Source: Tetragonia tetragonoides (taxonomy: Eukaryota > Streptophyta > Magnoliopsida > Caryophyllales > Aizoaceae). Taken from it: DNA of 64,000 nt. The notes under the pieces are model-generated. The model was given only the letters and a program-made list of their open reading frames with translations, did no database searches and had not been told where the DNA came from. A program made the translations under genes and the position numbers. Location of the stretch: assembly GCA_038025085.1 (NCBI GenBank), contig CM076144.1:37110501-37174500 (forward strand), written 5' to 3'. Shown here in pieces: positions 12,463 through 23,866 of this stretch. Every line of letters starts with the position of its first letter. Within the stretch, counting starts at the first letter, position 1.

Positions 12463-13640
12463 TTAGTAACAACTTCATCTTGTAGCAGGTGAGCATAAAT
12501 GGTTCTACAAATTAAGGGAAAAGCAGAAAGAAAGAAGAGTTTTGTTTGGATTTTCCTAGTTACTAACAATCTTTTCTTTCTTTTATTTCCTTTGGGTGCA
12601 AAGTTACCAATAACAATAATCATGAAGATGTAAGAAAGATAAACTAATGAGATTGGATTTGTTTGTTTTTCTTTTTTTGGTGAGAATGAGATTGGATATT
12701 CATACTACTACGCGGAATCTATAGGCAAAGATATAATATGAAATAAGTATATCCAACCTTATGGCATTGTTGCCTGTAGATCAATGGTTGAATAATAATG
12801 GTGATACCTTCAAAATTAGCACCATTAGTTAGCAACAAAGGGGGGAAAACACTGTTTAATCATTATCATTCAAATAGAAAGGATGGGGAGAGGGAAGAAA
12901 CGTAAAGGGGGTGGGGGTGGGGGTGGGGGTGGGGGAGATGGAGATTAATTATTCTCCTATATATATAGTGTAAATATTATCAGAATTTAGGGTTGTATAA
13001 AATTATGATGGATACTATAACAATTTTATATTTTTGTTATTTTATGTTTCTCAACTTAAGGGAGCACGTAGAAGTATTGTAGAATTGTAGAATTGTAGAA
13101 TTGTACTATTAGAATTATTTGGAGAAGGTCAGTTATATAGACTTTTATGATGAAGTTTTTAGTTGTTTAGATGACCATTAATTCTAATAATATTCAATTT
13201 GTCATTATCATATTATCTTTTACATAAAAATGATAATATAAACGAAAAAAATAAATTCATTTGCCTATGTGGCATGCCTCAAAAGGCTCGAAAAATACCA
13301 GATTTATATACATACATTGATTGATTGATTGATTGATTAATTAATTATCCTATGTATTAAAATGTGGTGAACCCACTTAACTTGATTACTAGTTCTTCAC
13401 CACTATCTTTTCTAGCTAGTTCACGGATGCACGCACTACATTCATAAATGTTGACTGGTTTAACCGTGTTAAGACAAGTATCACACGTGAAGTGGGCTAT
13501 ACATGGGCTCTGGCCACTTAAGAGGCATATGGGTCTGTCCACTTTACGTAAAGCTAGCCACATTGTATGAACATGAAGCCACTATAATTCACTACAGACC
13601 AAATTTCGTTACCAAATAGCCCGTATATATCATTGCATAT
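12463..13640. other. Intergenic, simple-repeat bearing
   Basis: AT-rich DNA holding a GGGGGT array (12907-12935), a GAATTGTA triplet repeat near 13076-13105 and a TTGA array (13316-13345). No gene was recognised. Confidence 0.7.
12907..12935 (+). repeat. (GGGGGT)n array with G-quadruplex potential
   Basis: Five G5 runs separated by single T residues, which exceeds the usual G3+ N1-7 pattern for a four-stranded structure. Confidence 0.95.
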
Positions 13641-13645
13641 TAATA

Positions 13646-13902
13646 CTCCCTCTGTTTCATAAAAATATTTATATTTGTTTTTTTCACGGTCTCCAATACA
13701 CCACTTTGATCATAGATAATTGTAATTTTATGCATATATAAATTATAAAATTATAATTTTTCAAGAGTATTCTTTATAAGAAATCTAACAATAGCATTTT
13801 TACATTATAAATTTTTGTATTTTTTCACTAATTCATGGTCAAAGTTTGTGAACTTTTGACCTTGAAAAATAAAGTATAAACATCTTAGTAAAACGGATAG
13901 AG
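13646..13902. mobile_element. Stowaway-like MITE, ~257 bp
   Basis: The left end is TACTCCCTCTGTTTCATAAA and the right end, reverse complemented, is TACTCTATCCGTTTTACTAA, with TA at both edges. Internal sequence is AT-rich and partly palindromic. This matches the Stowaway (Tc1/mariner) MITE consensus CTCCCTCYGTTYC. Confidence 0.75.
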
Positions 13903-14381
13903 TATTATAGAGAATTAGAGATTAACTAACCAGATTAGGAGTGGCCTGTTTGGTTTTGTTTCATTACAACATCTAGACAGTTTTCTCTGGAAAGCTCCTT
14001 GAATGTCAACACTCAATAGCATTTACAATTACAAATGGTCCTGCACTTCTTCCTATAGTATTGTGTCCAAGAAAGTATCCCGCATAATTTAGTTATTTAT
14101 ATAGACACGTATACATAACAATTCCAGTTGTTTTGTTTTTGTGTTTTTTTTCCTTGTATTGACGGAAAAAACAATGGAACTACAGGTACTCAAACAAACT
14201 TTTTTTCTTCATTTCCTAATTACTATAGGTGCGTTCTTTTTTACCGTACTAAACTGAATAGTAATTTATAAGAGAATAAGTAGATCGTTACTAAATTGAA
14301 ATGAACTCAACTAAATTTTACTGAACTTAACTTAACTTCACTGAACTCAACTTAACTCAACTAAATTAAACCAATTACTAA

Positions 14382-14621
14382 GGGTGCGTTGTTAGAGCTT
14401 ATACCGTTAGTTTAGTTCAGATGTCAATTCAGTGATTTCAAATTTAGTTAAAGGATGTTCAGTTAAGTTCAATGGTGTTTTGTTCAGAAACATATTTTTT
14501 GTCTCACACATCAAGTTGTGTTCAATTCAGTTCTGTTGTGTCCAGTTCAGTTTAGTAGTGTCCATGATATTGAATTCAGTTCAATTCAGTTTTGGTAAGT
14601 TCAGTTCTAACAAACGCACCC
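14382..14621. mobile_element. Tourist-like MITE, 240 bp
   Basis: Terminal repeats GGGTGCGTTGTTAGAGCT and (reverse complement) GGGTGCGTTTGTTAGAACT, flanked by TAA at 14379-14381 and 14622-14624. The interior is rich in TTCAGTT words. It appears to be inserted in another sequence that starts GGTGCGTTCTTTTTT at 14229. Confidence 0.85.
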
Positions 14622-15132
14622 TAATCAAGTGATAACGGACGAGAAGGCCTATATGACTATATGGAGAATATAGTTACAAGACAAAGGTCAGAATTCAGAA
14701 ATGTGCTCTTGAAAATATGAAAGATTATTAAAAAGAAAGTTGAAAATGGAAGTGGAGTGTTGTTGTTGTTGTTGTCCCCCTATGGGCTATAGTAGCTAGC
14801 AGAGATAGTTTTGCCAGCAAATGAAGCCAGCAACGGCATGTGAATGATATTGTACCTTAACTTTGCTTTTGCTCTCTATAAAACGTACGGAATACTCACA
14901 AGAGCACAAACTCTGACACTCTAACTTAAAAAGAACATTTTGGGTTTTGTGAAATCATATGGAGTACCACTACTAATCTACCATACTCTACTTGGAGAAT
15001 GATACTCTACTAGTACTCTAGTACTAGTACTAGTATATACTACATTCACCAATCAAACTCACAATCATTTTCCCTTTTTGATCTTTATTTTTATTTGATT
15101 TTGTTTTATTTTGTTGTTTTGGGAATGGGTTT

Positions 15133-15470
15133 AGGGTGTGTTTTTTTTCATTTATTGGACCTTACTCAATCAGTACAAATCAGTGGAAAGACCTTACTCA
15201 ATCAGTGGAAATCAGTGGCAAGACCTTACTCAATCAGTGAGAATCAGTGACATGACCTTATTCAATCAGTGGAAACCAGTGACAAGACCCACATTTCTAC
15301 TCATAGAATCAGTGGCAGGACCTTATTGAATCAGTGATAATCAGTGACAGGACCTTATTGAATCAGTGAGAATCAGTGGCAGGACCTTACTCAATCAGTG
15401 AGAATCAGTGGCAGAACCTTACTCAATAAGTGACAATCAGTGGAAATAAGTGAAAAAGAACGCACCCTAC
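15133..15470. mobile_element. MITE with internal ~32-bp minisatellite
   Basis: Ends AGGGTGTGTTTTTTTTCA and (reverse complement) AGGGTGCGTTCTTTTTCACT. The interior is a tandem series of about eight variants of a unit containing GACCTTACTCAATCAGTG and AATCAGTGGCA. A diverged partial copy in the other orientation lies at 16240-16342. No clean target duplication was found. Confidence 0.75.
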
Positions 15471-15471
15471 T

Positions 15472-15705
15472 CTTTGGACTCATTTATTTCGTAGCAACGA
15501 AATGCAATAATTTTATAAAGTAAATGTGAGGTGGAAAAGGAATGAGGGGAAGGAGAGAGATGAGAAAAGTGAGATTGATTACACCATTCAACCTCACTTT
15601 TCCCCTCTATTTCCTCCCCCTCATTTCTTTCCCACCTCATATTTACTCTATAAAATGATTGCATTGCAATAATTACATTGTAAAAAAGTAAACAAGCCCC
15701 TTGTG
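15472..15705. mobile_element. Fold-back (hairpin) element
   Basis: The arms at about 15497-15575 and 15590-15668 are near-perfect inverted repeats (AAAGTAAATGTGAGGTGG versus, reverse complemented, GAGTAAATATGAGGTGGG), separated by only about 15-20 bp. Weaker pairing continues outward to about 15472 and 15705. A transcript would fold into a long hairpin, making it a candidate small-RNA source. It abuts the preceding MITE directly. Confidence 0.75.
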
Positions 15706-16239
15706 TGTGTAACCAAACTTGGATTTTCGTTTAAGAGAGACATTAGGGGACATTATCATCTCTAGATTGTGGCTTTTGCAATGCAAAGTGCTCTTTCTTG
15801 TGCACTTTTTTGACTCCTGGTTTGGGTTTTCTATGGAGAAACAACTCAGCTACTCCTTTGACAACTTCTTTTCGTCTAACATGTCGTCAGTGTCCTTCCA
15901 CATTTCCATTTACCACATCATGCAATTATAGCTCTTTCCAAGATAGGTAAACAGTCATCCAACCTGTGAGTAGAAACTCTAGAAATGTTGAAACTTGAAG
16001 GTACTGTCAAAGGGATTATTGAAAATATTCGGCAAGCTCCTTCTCGATACCATGTTCTTGGACTTATGGTGGATCTCCGAATAACATTTGATAAAAATTT
16101 CAATAATTACACCTTAATAATAAGGTCATGCCACTTATTCTAGAGTTTGTAATCAACCAATATGTAAGTAGAAAGTCTAGAAACTCTTCAAATGTTGAAA
16201 CTTGAAGGTATTTGTCAAACTGATTTATATTGATTATTG

Positions 16240-16342
16240 AGTGGGTAGGGTTATGTCACTGATTCAGTAAAGTCTTATCACTGATTGTCATTGATTATCA
16301 CTGATTGAGTAAGGTTCAATAAGTAGAAAAAAACACACCTAA
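16240..16342 (-). repeat. Partial copy of the 15133-15470 MITE
   Basis: Contains ATCACTGATTGAGTAAGGT and related words, the reverse complement of the minisatellite unit at 15133-15470. It ends in AAAAAAACACACCTA, matching the family terminus. Confidence 0.65.
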
Positions 16343-16373
16343 AAGTAGTTACTCCACTTATAAGTTATACTTT

Positions 16374-17201
16374 TGTTGGGAAATTTACGCAGCGTATATT
16401 TAAAGCAATAAAACACAACATAAAAGAATTCGGCCCCTTCGGCCTACGTACACGACCCTCTCATAAGGTAATATCCACTAACTCAACATAAGTACAAGTT
16501 TTGCACGGTAAACTTGCAAACCCTCCCACATACAAGTTTTGGACGGACAAACCTGCAAACCCTCCACATAGTGTAAACCACCCTACAAACCCGAGATTCT
16601 CACTCAAGAGTTACAAGGAATGGTTACAACACACACATACACATACACACATCTAATTAGGTGGATTACGTCTCCCCCTAATTAGGATCCCACTCGATCC
16701 GACATATCTCACACCCCGTGTTTGGACTATCCTACAAGCCCGAGAACTCCCTTCACTCAAGGACTACAAGAAATAGCCCCCCACTCTCCTCACACACTGC
16801 ATGTGTCTACATTGTGGAATATGAAATATGGGATATACCACATACAACTTACACCTCTATTTATAGAGGACTTGAAACTCTTGATAGAGAATTAAAAACG
16901 CTCAAACAATTGTGGAGTTTAATATTGTAAATCCTAAACTCCTGAAACTGCTACTTGAACTTGCATGCCCCTTTACTTGATCATCAATCACATATTAATG
17001 CCAATCTCACTTATATTGTGATTAGATCTAATAGTGCTATTATGCATCAAGTTCCCACGTTTATAAAACTCCAAGTTTTATTTTAATTTGACAATTTTTC
17101 CATCTTTTTATTTTCTCTTTTTTCTTTTTTCGTCTTTCTCAATTAATTGTTCTTCTCATTAATTGTGGTAGCTCACAGATAATTGGGACATTATCCCAAC
17201 A
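16374..17201 (-). mobile_element. Probable solo LTR, 828 bp
   Basis: Begins TGTTGGGA and ends TCCCAACA, the short inverted repeat with TG...CA typical of LTRs. A TATAAATAG-type box on the minus strand sits in CCTCTATTTATAGAGG (16856-16871). No second copy, primer site or coding domain was found. The adjacent five bases (ACTTT left, GAATC right) do not match, so this may be a recombined or truncated element rather than a clean solo LTR. Confidence 0.5.
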
Positions 17202-18059
17202 GAATCGTGGGCATTTTGGCAGGATAAAGAGTAACGCGTAACAGTTATACAAGTGTAAAGTTAAGTCAATTCAGAATTATGTTTGGTCGCTCTCCACAAT
17301 AAAGAACAATTTAGCAAGGCACAAGTCCAGTACTAGTGGGTCATGTTAGCATGTGGTCATGTTTGGAGTGTCTTCGAACAAAAAAAGTGTTTGGGGGCTT
17401 TCAAGCTCAAGCTCAAGTTTCTCTATAATAGTGAAATTTTGTTTCACATGATTTCTTTCAATGACAAGTGACATAATTAACCACATATTTCCTGATTATA
17501 TGGAAATCCACCCACTTTGCAATTAGATTGACATTGACACTAGAAATTGGTTTTGATATTTATACCATAAGAAATCGACATGATACTGAATTCCTACCAA
17601 AAGAAATCGACATGATACTGAATTCCTACTAATATTCCAACAATGAATTGTCAGTTTGTCACTACCATTTACAAAGCTAGTTAGCCAAACTTAAGAGAAG
17701 TTGGTTTCCGGCAAATTTTTGTATGTAGTCGAAAGTATGTATCACTTGTGATTTTCTATGTAAATCAAATGACCGTTAATATGATAACCAAACAACTCTA
17801 ATTTGATTTGTGAACCAAATCAACACTAATACGAGTGACTCGCTCTACATTGCTCTCTTAAATCGCAAACTATTCGAGCTTCAAAAGTTTTTAAAAAAAT
17901 GAAAAGAAAAAAAAAGCACTAGCTTCATATAAATTTGGTCTTTTATATAGCTTGATATAAATTCACATTTATACGTACACTTGCATTCTATACTTTTGAA
18001 CGGGCCAAAAACAACCCCACCAACCAAAAAAAAAAAGAAAAAAAAAAAAACTAAAAATG
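17202..18059. other. Intergenic, 3' flank of the RING gene
   Basis: About 860 bp without a recognised gene. A 34-bp direct duplication containing AAGAAATCGACATGATACTG lies at about 17570-17631. The last few hundred bases are probably 3' UTR and terminator of the minus-strand RING gene. Confidence 0.6.
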
Positions 18060-18581
18060 CTACAAAAAAGTGTTAATTGGAGTGAAATCCCCACCAAATT
18101 CAGCCATTGTAGGACAACCCAAACGCTTCTCATGAAAAGCATCCGCTAAATCTTCCGGTATGAAGGGTGCTCTACAAAGCGGGCAAGTCCTTTGATCATG
18201 ATCCATCCAACGGTCCACACACCCTTTATGAAATATATGCCGGCAATTCGTCAGCCGTCTGATCTCCTCATGATCTTGGAAATCATACAAACAAACCGCG
18301 CACCTCTCGGGCTCATTCGGGCTGGGCTCCTCAGGCCCGATGTGGCCCATGTCGCCGAATTTCATCACGGGCAGGAATTCGCGTATTAAGGAAGCGGACA
18401 CTGACTTGAAGTGTGGGCCGGGTTCGGGCCAGTAGACTTCGGGCTCGGGTTCGAGGAAGCTTGAGAGGCCTACGAGGCGTAGGAGGGTTAATATTAAGGC
18501 CCGGATTAGGCCCAGAAATGAGAGGGTGTTCATGAGGAAGTTTGGGAGCAAGTCTTCTGAGTAGCATGATGGGAACCCCAT
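18060..18581 (-). CDS. RING-H2 E3 ubiquitin ligase, BRH1-like
   Basis: A 173-residue single-exon protein. The start at MGFPSCYSED was chosen because it is the conserved N-terminus of the brassinosteroid-responsive RING-H2 (BRH1/RHA-like) family; an in-frame ATG 201 bp upstream would add a poorly conserved leader and overlaps the TATA box region. Residues 14-38 form a hydrophobic membrane segment. A canonical C3H2C3 RING-H2 finger spans residues 94-136 (C94, C97, C113, H115, H118, C121, C133, C136), with the conserved Trp (W125) and Pro (P134) that contact E2 enzymes. The expected role is membrane-anchored transfer of ubiquitin from an E2 to substrates. In Arabidopsis, BRH1 transcript responds to brassinosteroid and chitin (family knowledge). 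All zinc ligands are intact. The substrate is unknown. Confidence 0.92.
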   Translation of the reverse strand: MGFPSCYSEDLLPNFLMNTLSFLGLIRALILTLLRLVGLSSFLEPEPEVYWPEPGPHFKSVSASLIREFLPVMKFGDMGHIGPEEPSPNEPERCAVCLYDFQDHEEIRRLTNCRHIFHKGCVDRWMDHDQRTCPLCRAPFIPEDLADAFHEKRLGCPTMAEFGGDFTPINTFL

Positions 18582-18720
18582 TTTGCTATGTATATAGTGT
18601 GGGATTTTATATGTAGAGAGAGAGAGTATGTGAAGTGTTTTGAAGGAGGTTGGAAAAATGGTAATTGAGTTTTGGGAAGTTAGATTGTGAAATCGATGGG
18701 GACTTGGAAAGGCTGGGAAA

Positions 18721-18729
18721 TATATATAG
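18721..18729 (-). promoter_or_regulatory. TATA box of the RING-H2 gene
   Basis: TATATATAG on plus, reading CTATATATA on minus, about 140 bp upstream of the chosen start codon. This gives an expected transcript start near 18690 and a 5' UTR of about 110 nt. A pyrimidine-rich stretch lies just upstream. Confidence 0.65.
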
Positions 18730-18906
18730 GAGGACAATAGAAGGAGGCAAAAGGAGAAAAGTGGAACTTTCATGAGTTTCATCTCTCTTTCCTTTCCCCC
18801 CTTTTTGTCTTCTTTCTTTCATGCTTCTTTTTTCATTTTCATATTGACATGTTGGCATTTATTTAATTTTTTTTTATTCAAATCTCAACCTGAATGTAAC
18901 CCATTT

Positions 18907-19261
18907 ATGGCTCGTTCTTTTCATCTGATAATTGGGAAAAACTGGTGAAAATTAGGCAAAATTGATTAAAATTGAAAAGTCTAACTGGTAATGATAGAAA
19001 CTGGTGAAAACTGGAAAAAACTGAAAAGTTTTTACATTTGATTATTTCCTTAATAATAATAATAAAAATAATAATAGCAACAACAACAACAACAACAATA
19101 ATAACATTAAAAATAACTATAAAAATATTAATAATTACATAAAAAATAACAATAATAATATTAGTATAAATATATTAATAAAAATGAAAATAAAAATAAA
19201 AATAATATAACAGTACACTAATAAAAAATAATAATAATAATAATAATAATAATAGTAATAA

Positions 19262-19314
<53 letters not shown>

Positions 19315-19580
19315 GACAAGGACTTTTATTCATGTTTAAATACAAAGTTAATGCATATATTTATTTTTATATTTTGATTAAATATGTTGTATAATTAATT
19401 ATAATATTTAATATGTCAAAATATCAAACTGGAAAAAATTGGGCAAAACTGGGGGAGGGGAAACTGGGCAAAATTTGGGGAAACTGTATTTTATAACTGC
19501 TAACTGGTGAAAGTTGGGCAAAATTGGAGAAAACTGTACAAAATTGGGCAAAACTAGAAATCAGTTAAAAAGAAAATGCC
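18907..19580. mobile_element. MITE-like element with internal AAT/ATT palindrome
   Basis: Left end GGCTCGTTCTTTTCATCTGAT, right end (reverse complement) GGGCATTTTCTTTTTAACTGAT. Both flanks are rich in AACTGG and TTGGGCAAAACT words that repeat inward from each end. The middle is a compound (AAT)n/(ATT)n microsatellite (19223-19315). It belongs with the other GGTGYGTTCTTTT elements in this window. Confidence 0.6.
19223..19315. repeat. (AAT)n followed by (ATT)n, palindromic microsatellite
   Basis: About 10 AAT-type units run directly into about 17 ATT units. The first half is complementary to the second and can form a hairpin. Confidence 0.93.
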
Positions 19581-20456
19581 CTTAATTAAGCATGTCAGTC
19601 GTTTTCGATCCATTTAATTAAACGTGTCGGAAATATTTGACACTAAGTAGCTATTTTCGTATCCGATTCTTGTCGTGTCAATTTTTATCAACCCTACTAT
19701 TAGTCTATTAGATGATTAAATCATAAAACAAAGTATATATAACATGACTCGGCAAATTATTAGTTTTCTAAAAGTGATGCCCTATTTTCATTATTATTAC
19801 TTGTATGATTTCAATGACCACAGGGGAATAAAAACACCAAAACTAGACATATCATCAATAACATTAAGACCTTGCTCCCCGGTCTTTCACGGCGTCACAC
19901 CTTAAATAGGATACAATCAAAATCAAGCTATAAAAACACCTTCTCTAATAAGACTTTGTTTAGCCAAACCATCCCATTCGTATTTAATTCGCACTCCTCA
20001 CTCTACGTATAATGGAAAATTTTAGCATTAGTTAAGCAAGCACATACAAATCCAAGTGAAACTTTAACTCAAAAACAATTAGCAATGATTGGCTTGGTGT
20101 ATTTTCGTATTGATTGTTGTCTAATATATTGATAAAATAGTAGATCACCTTGAACATGCATATAGGGAGGTCCTGCATATAGGTATTGTAATGAACAAAT
20201 CTTTTGGTGATGCTATGAACAAATCTTTTGATGAATCATGATTGTTTTTCAATTGTAGTTGGGTAGGACGTCAAGCTTATTACTTTCAAGTTTCAATCAA
20301 CCAATTTTGTTCTCTGAAAATCAGTGTAGAGACGTACGTTCTTTAAGTTGAAAACTCCGGAGTATGTGGTATTTATTGCTGCTGTTACTATTGTATTAAT
20401 GGACACAACCAAAAATCTACTCACTTGTTACAAGTTACAATGCTCAACGGGACCAT
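19581..20456. other. Intergenic, nothing recognised
   Basis: AT-rich DNA with no ORF, RNA gene or clear repeat structure beyond a short direct duplication of AACAAATCTTTTGGTGATG-like sequence near 20193-20238. Confidence 0.6.
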
Positions 20457-21685
20457 GATACACATACACTAAGTGTATGTGGAGAGATATACACAAATAA
20501 TCTCAGTCATCCACATGTCCATAATTAAAAATCTTCTTTTTCAGCTTGTGGAGGGAAAATATGAGGTTTTGGAGGGAAAATAAGAGGGCCAAAGGAGGGG
20601 AAAAAAAATCAGATTTGAAGCCAAAAAAAAGAGGGAAAAGGAGTGTGAAAGACCAAAAAAAAGGGATGAGAGAGAAAACAGAAAGGAAAAAAAAAAAACG
20701 AGCTTCATTGTTTCCGGTCATCTCCAACTTGTCCAATTACTCTCCGGCAACTTTTCGGCGAAAAGCGAATTTTTCAGCGAAAGAGGAGCCCAGCTGTTAT
20801 CGACTTATTCATACGGTAGTGCTTTTCTACACATATTTTCCGGCAAAACTTTACACCATTTTTTCTTATTAATTTTCCGGTGAAGAGTATCCGTTCGTTC
20901 TTTGTTCTTGTTGTTTTTCTTCTCGTGTTTATCGAAAAGTTTTTTTTTTCGTATGACAATCAAAGCAGGTGGTTAATGTATATATTGGTAGCAAAATAAT
21001 TTTCATTTGTAACTTGTAAATTTCGTAGTTGGTAGCAAAATTGTTATGATTGATGATATGCATTTGGAAGGCAGTAGTTGTTAGTACTTGTATTTTTCGT
21101 TAGTGAAGATTTTGGTAGCAAAATTACATCTCTCCAAGTTTATAATTGATCGCAAACTCGCCGAAAAAAATGGCTACCCAGAAAAAAAAAAATTCTCGGT
21201 TCTATCTCGACACATTGGAAACATGAATATTTCTGGGTGTCTAAATCAACTAGGAAATTCTATATTTCACTGATTTTAGAAATTTCTAATCTTCGTCGGA
21301 AAATAAGTCCGACGTTTTAATGTTACCGGGGAAAAAATTGAAGGGGTTGTGGTGGTTGGAGAGAGAGAGAGGGGCGGGTGAAAACCGCTGCAAGGTCACC
21401 GGAAAATTGTAAGGGAAGGAGGAGAGTCATCTAATTTTCTAATTTCTAAAATAAATATTAATTAAAATTTGTTAGTATTAAATGTTTGTTTGCTTTTCCA
21501 TTTGAATTTCAAATCCAAATTTTCAAAATCAATTTGAAATTTTCAAAATCAAGTTGAGATTTTCATTTGAACAAAGTTCTTACCTACATTTAATGAGTTT
21601 CACCCAATATTCAAGTAGGTTACCAAGTGTAAGGCTAAAATACTTTGTATATATCTCTCCACATACACTTCGTGTACATGTAGCC
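20457..21685. mobile_element. Non-autonomous TIR element, ~1.2 kb
   Basis: The left end (20457-20497) and the reverse complement of the right end (21643-21685) share ACACTAAGTGTATGTGGAGA (ACACGAAGTGTATGTGGAGA on the right) followed by GATATACACAAA/GATATATACAAA. The terminus contains its own small palindrome (CATACACTAAGTGTATG). The interior has a C/G-richer portion with repeated CCGG and TCCGGC words and no intact ORF. The superfamily is undetermined (MULE or hAT-like). Confidence 0.65.
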
Positions 21686-21866
21686 TTCTCTGCTCAACGT
21701 CCATGGACCCATGCCATAAATTTCTGTTTCATGGGGCCATTAAGTGTTTTCCATTTGCTTGGCCTTCGCTTTACACGTATTTTGGCTGCGTGTTTCTTTT
21801 CCATCCTCTCATTGTTTTCCCCTTCTTGATTCCGGCCCTTTTCTAAATCAGTATGTCTTGTGTCGA

Positions 21867-22181
21867 CTTAGTCCATCATGGACCAAGTAAATTTGAGGGG
21901 CGGTTCCAAGTAAAGTAGGGGTGACTCCACTGTTAGAGGGGTGGCTCCAAGTGAAGTATGGAGTGACTCCAATATTAGAGGTGTGATGCCAAGTCGTCAA
22001 GTATAAATTTGAGGGGTGACTCCACGTGAAGTAAAGGGTTGCTCTACTATTAGAGGGGTGGCTCTAGGTGAAGTATGGAGTGATTCCACTATTAGAGAGG
22101 TGGCTCTAGGTAAAGTATGGAGTGATTCCACTATTAGAGGAGTGACTCCGGGTGAAGTATTGGTCCACCATGGACTAAGTC
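21867..22181. repeat. Inverted-repeat-bounded ~44-bp minisatellite
   Basis: About six variants of a 40-45-bp unit built on TTAGAGGGGTGGCTCTAGGTG followed by GAAGTATGGAGTGATTCCACT. The block is bounded by CTTAGTCCATCATGGACCAAG on the left and the near inverse TTGGTCCACCATGGACTAAG on the right. Short ORFs on either strand are by-products of the repeat. Confidence 0.85.
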
Positions 22182-22518
22182 CACACAAGTTTTCGTATTT
22201 TTAGTTGTAAGATTTCAGGTTTGAGTCTTTTGTGAGACCAATTCATAGAAAATGTTTTTAGAAATGTAGAGATTACAGAAAAATGGGGTCACTATTTAAA
22301 AATTAATTTTTAAAAATCATAAGTTTTTATTTTTGGTTTTCTCCTTCAAACCTTAAGTAGCAGATGACTAGAAGGAAAAAAATCCAGCTCCATATTTTCC
22401 CCCCTACAAAGAGAGAGTAATAGTTTTTCAAAACCAAATACTTGCAACCTTATTTTTAACTCCTAGACACTAATCCTTTATAAGGAGTTTTACATACCTT
22501 AAGAAGGAGTATTGTATA

Positions 22519-22878
22519 CTCTCCCCGGTCCACGGAAATCATGACGTTTGGAGAATATGACTAATATTAAGGAAAACATATTTTAGCACAAAAATTCTAA
22601 ATTTACCCTTTAAAGAGCACATGGGGTATTAAGAGAGAGAAAATAATATTTTAGTGAGTATTTATTGCGTTCCTTGCTTTTGTATTACTTTCCTTACTTT
22701 TGTAGCTAGTGGCGTGAGAAATCGATTTTTTTTTTATTTCCTTGCACATGAGGGTGAGAAGGTGGGAGGGGTAAAATAGTAAAGGGTGCTCAAATACATT
22801 ACCATATAAGGAAACGTAAAGATTTCCATGGTCCAAACATAAGTAGAAAGCGTAAAGATTTTCGTGGATCGGAGGGAG
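22519..22878. mobile_element. Stowaway-like MITE, 360 bp
   Basis: Left end CTCTCCCCGGTCCACGGAAAT, right end (reverse complement) CTCCCTCCGATCCACGAAAAT, both edged by TA. TIR similarity extends about 35 bp. Confidence 0.8.
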
Positions 22879-23274
22879 TATGATATATCATTGACGATAT
22901 TCTGGTTACTCAGTCAAATAATCGTCTATAGATAACTTTCAAATCTATAAATACGTTGTTATGTATCTTTCTGATTTCTAATTTTCTTACTAGATTGTGG
23001 TTGGATCCCACTTCAATGTCAAGTTTTTGACTCTTAAGTTTGTTTGTTTTTTCTTTGAATTTAAAGGAAGCAGTGAAGGAAAATATAGACGAGTTTGTTT
23101 GTTTTAAGACGTTACCTCTTTGCTGCATCAACGATTTTGCATCTCCAACACCAGAGCTTTTGGAGATCATATGTAATCTCTAAATCCAGTATATGCTTCT
23201 AATATAATTAAACGAGTCATTTTGTTTGTTGTTGATTGTTCTCTCCCAACCAACTTATCAAGCCTTGTTGTATT

Positions 23275-23475
23275 GCATTTTTAAAAGGGATTACGATTCC
23301 TATAGACGTCCTCATGAGCCTTTCCTATGTTCTCATAGAGAAGTCAATCACGAAATCTGTAGCGCAGTTGTCAGGAATCGAACTCGTGACCTTTTATTAA
23401 CGAACCTCGGTATTATTCTTATATGTCCACTTTTTGCCACTACGGCAAATGCCTCATGGGCAAAGATTGCATCAG
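23275..23475 (-). mobile_element. tRNA-derived SINE, probable
   Basis: On the minus strand the sequence contains AAGGTCACGAGTTCGATTCC, a good RNA polymerase III box B, preceded about 60 nt upstream by a box A-like GTAGTGGCAAAAAGTGG. Downstream is a non-tRNA body ending in a short A-rich tail. No clear target duplication was found. It is not a functional tRNA, as no cloverleaf closes. Confidence 0.5.
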
Positions 23476-23866
23476 AGTAATTTGTGTATTCCACGAATAA
23501 TTTTGTGTAGGTGCTCTCTAAGAAATTTGAATACATGACCTGATGTAGAAATTGTAACTTGTTTACTAGTGACTCAGTGAGTCAACCACCTCTTTGGTTA
23601 CTGTAAATTATTTTGTACAACTTTTTCCAGCTTATTCTTTATCGACTTATTTTCTCCAAAACAAACTTGAAAGTTGAAACATCCTACATACATGTCTTTA
23701 CTTGTGTAGTCCAAAACTCTCCCAACCATAGGAAAAAAATGTGGGTCACCCAACAATTTAGGAATTAAAACACTCGATCTTCTATAAACTTGCACTTCTC
23801 ATCTCATTAATATTGACCAAACACTATGATCAGATCGATATGCCTGCTGGGAGGAAATCAATATAA

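Noticed and set aside
18607..18858. Minus-strand 83-residue ORF and the 67-residue upstream extension of the RING gene
   Set aside because: They overlap the promoter and TATA box, and the family N-terminus is the internal MGFP start.
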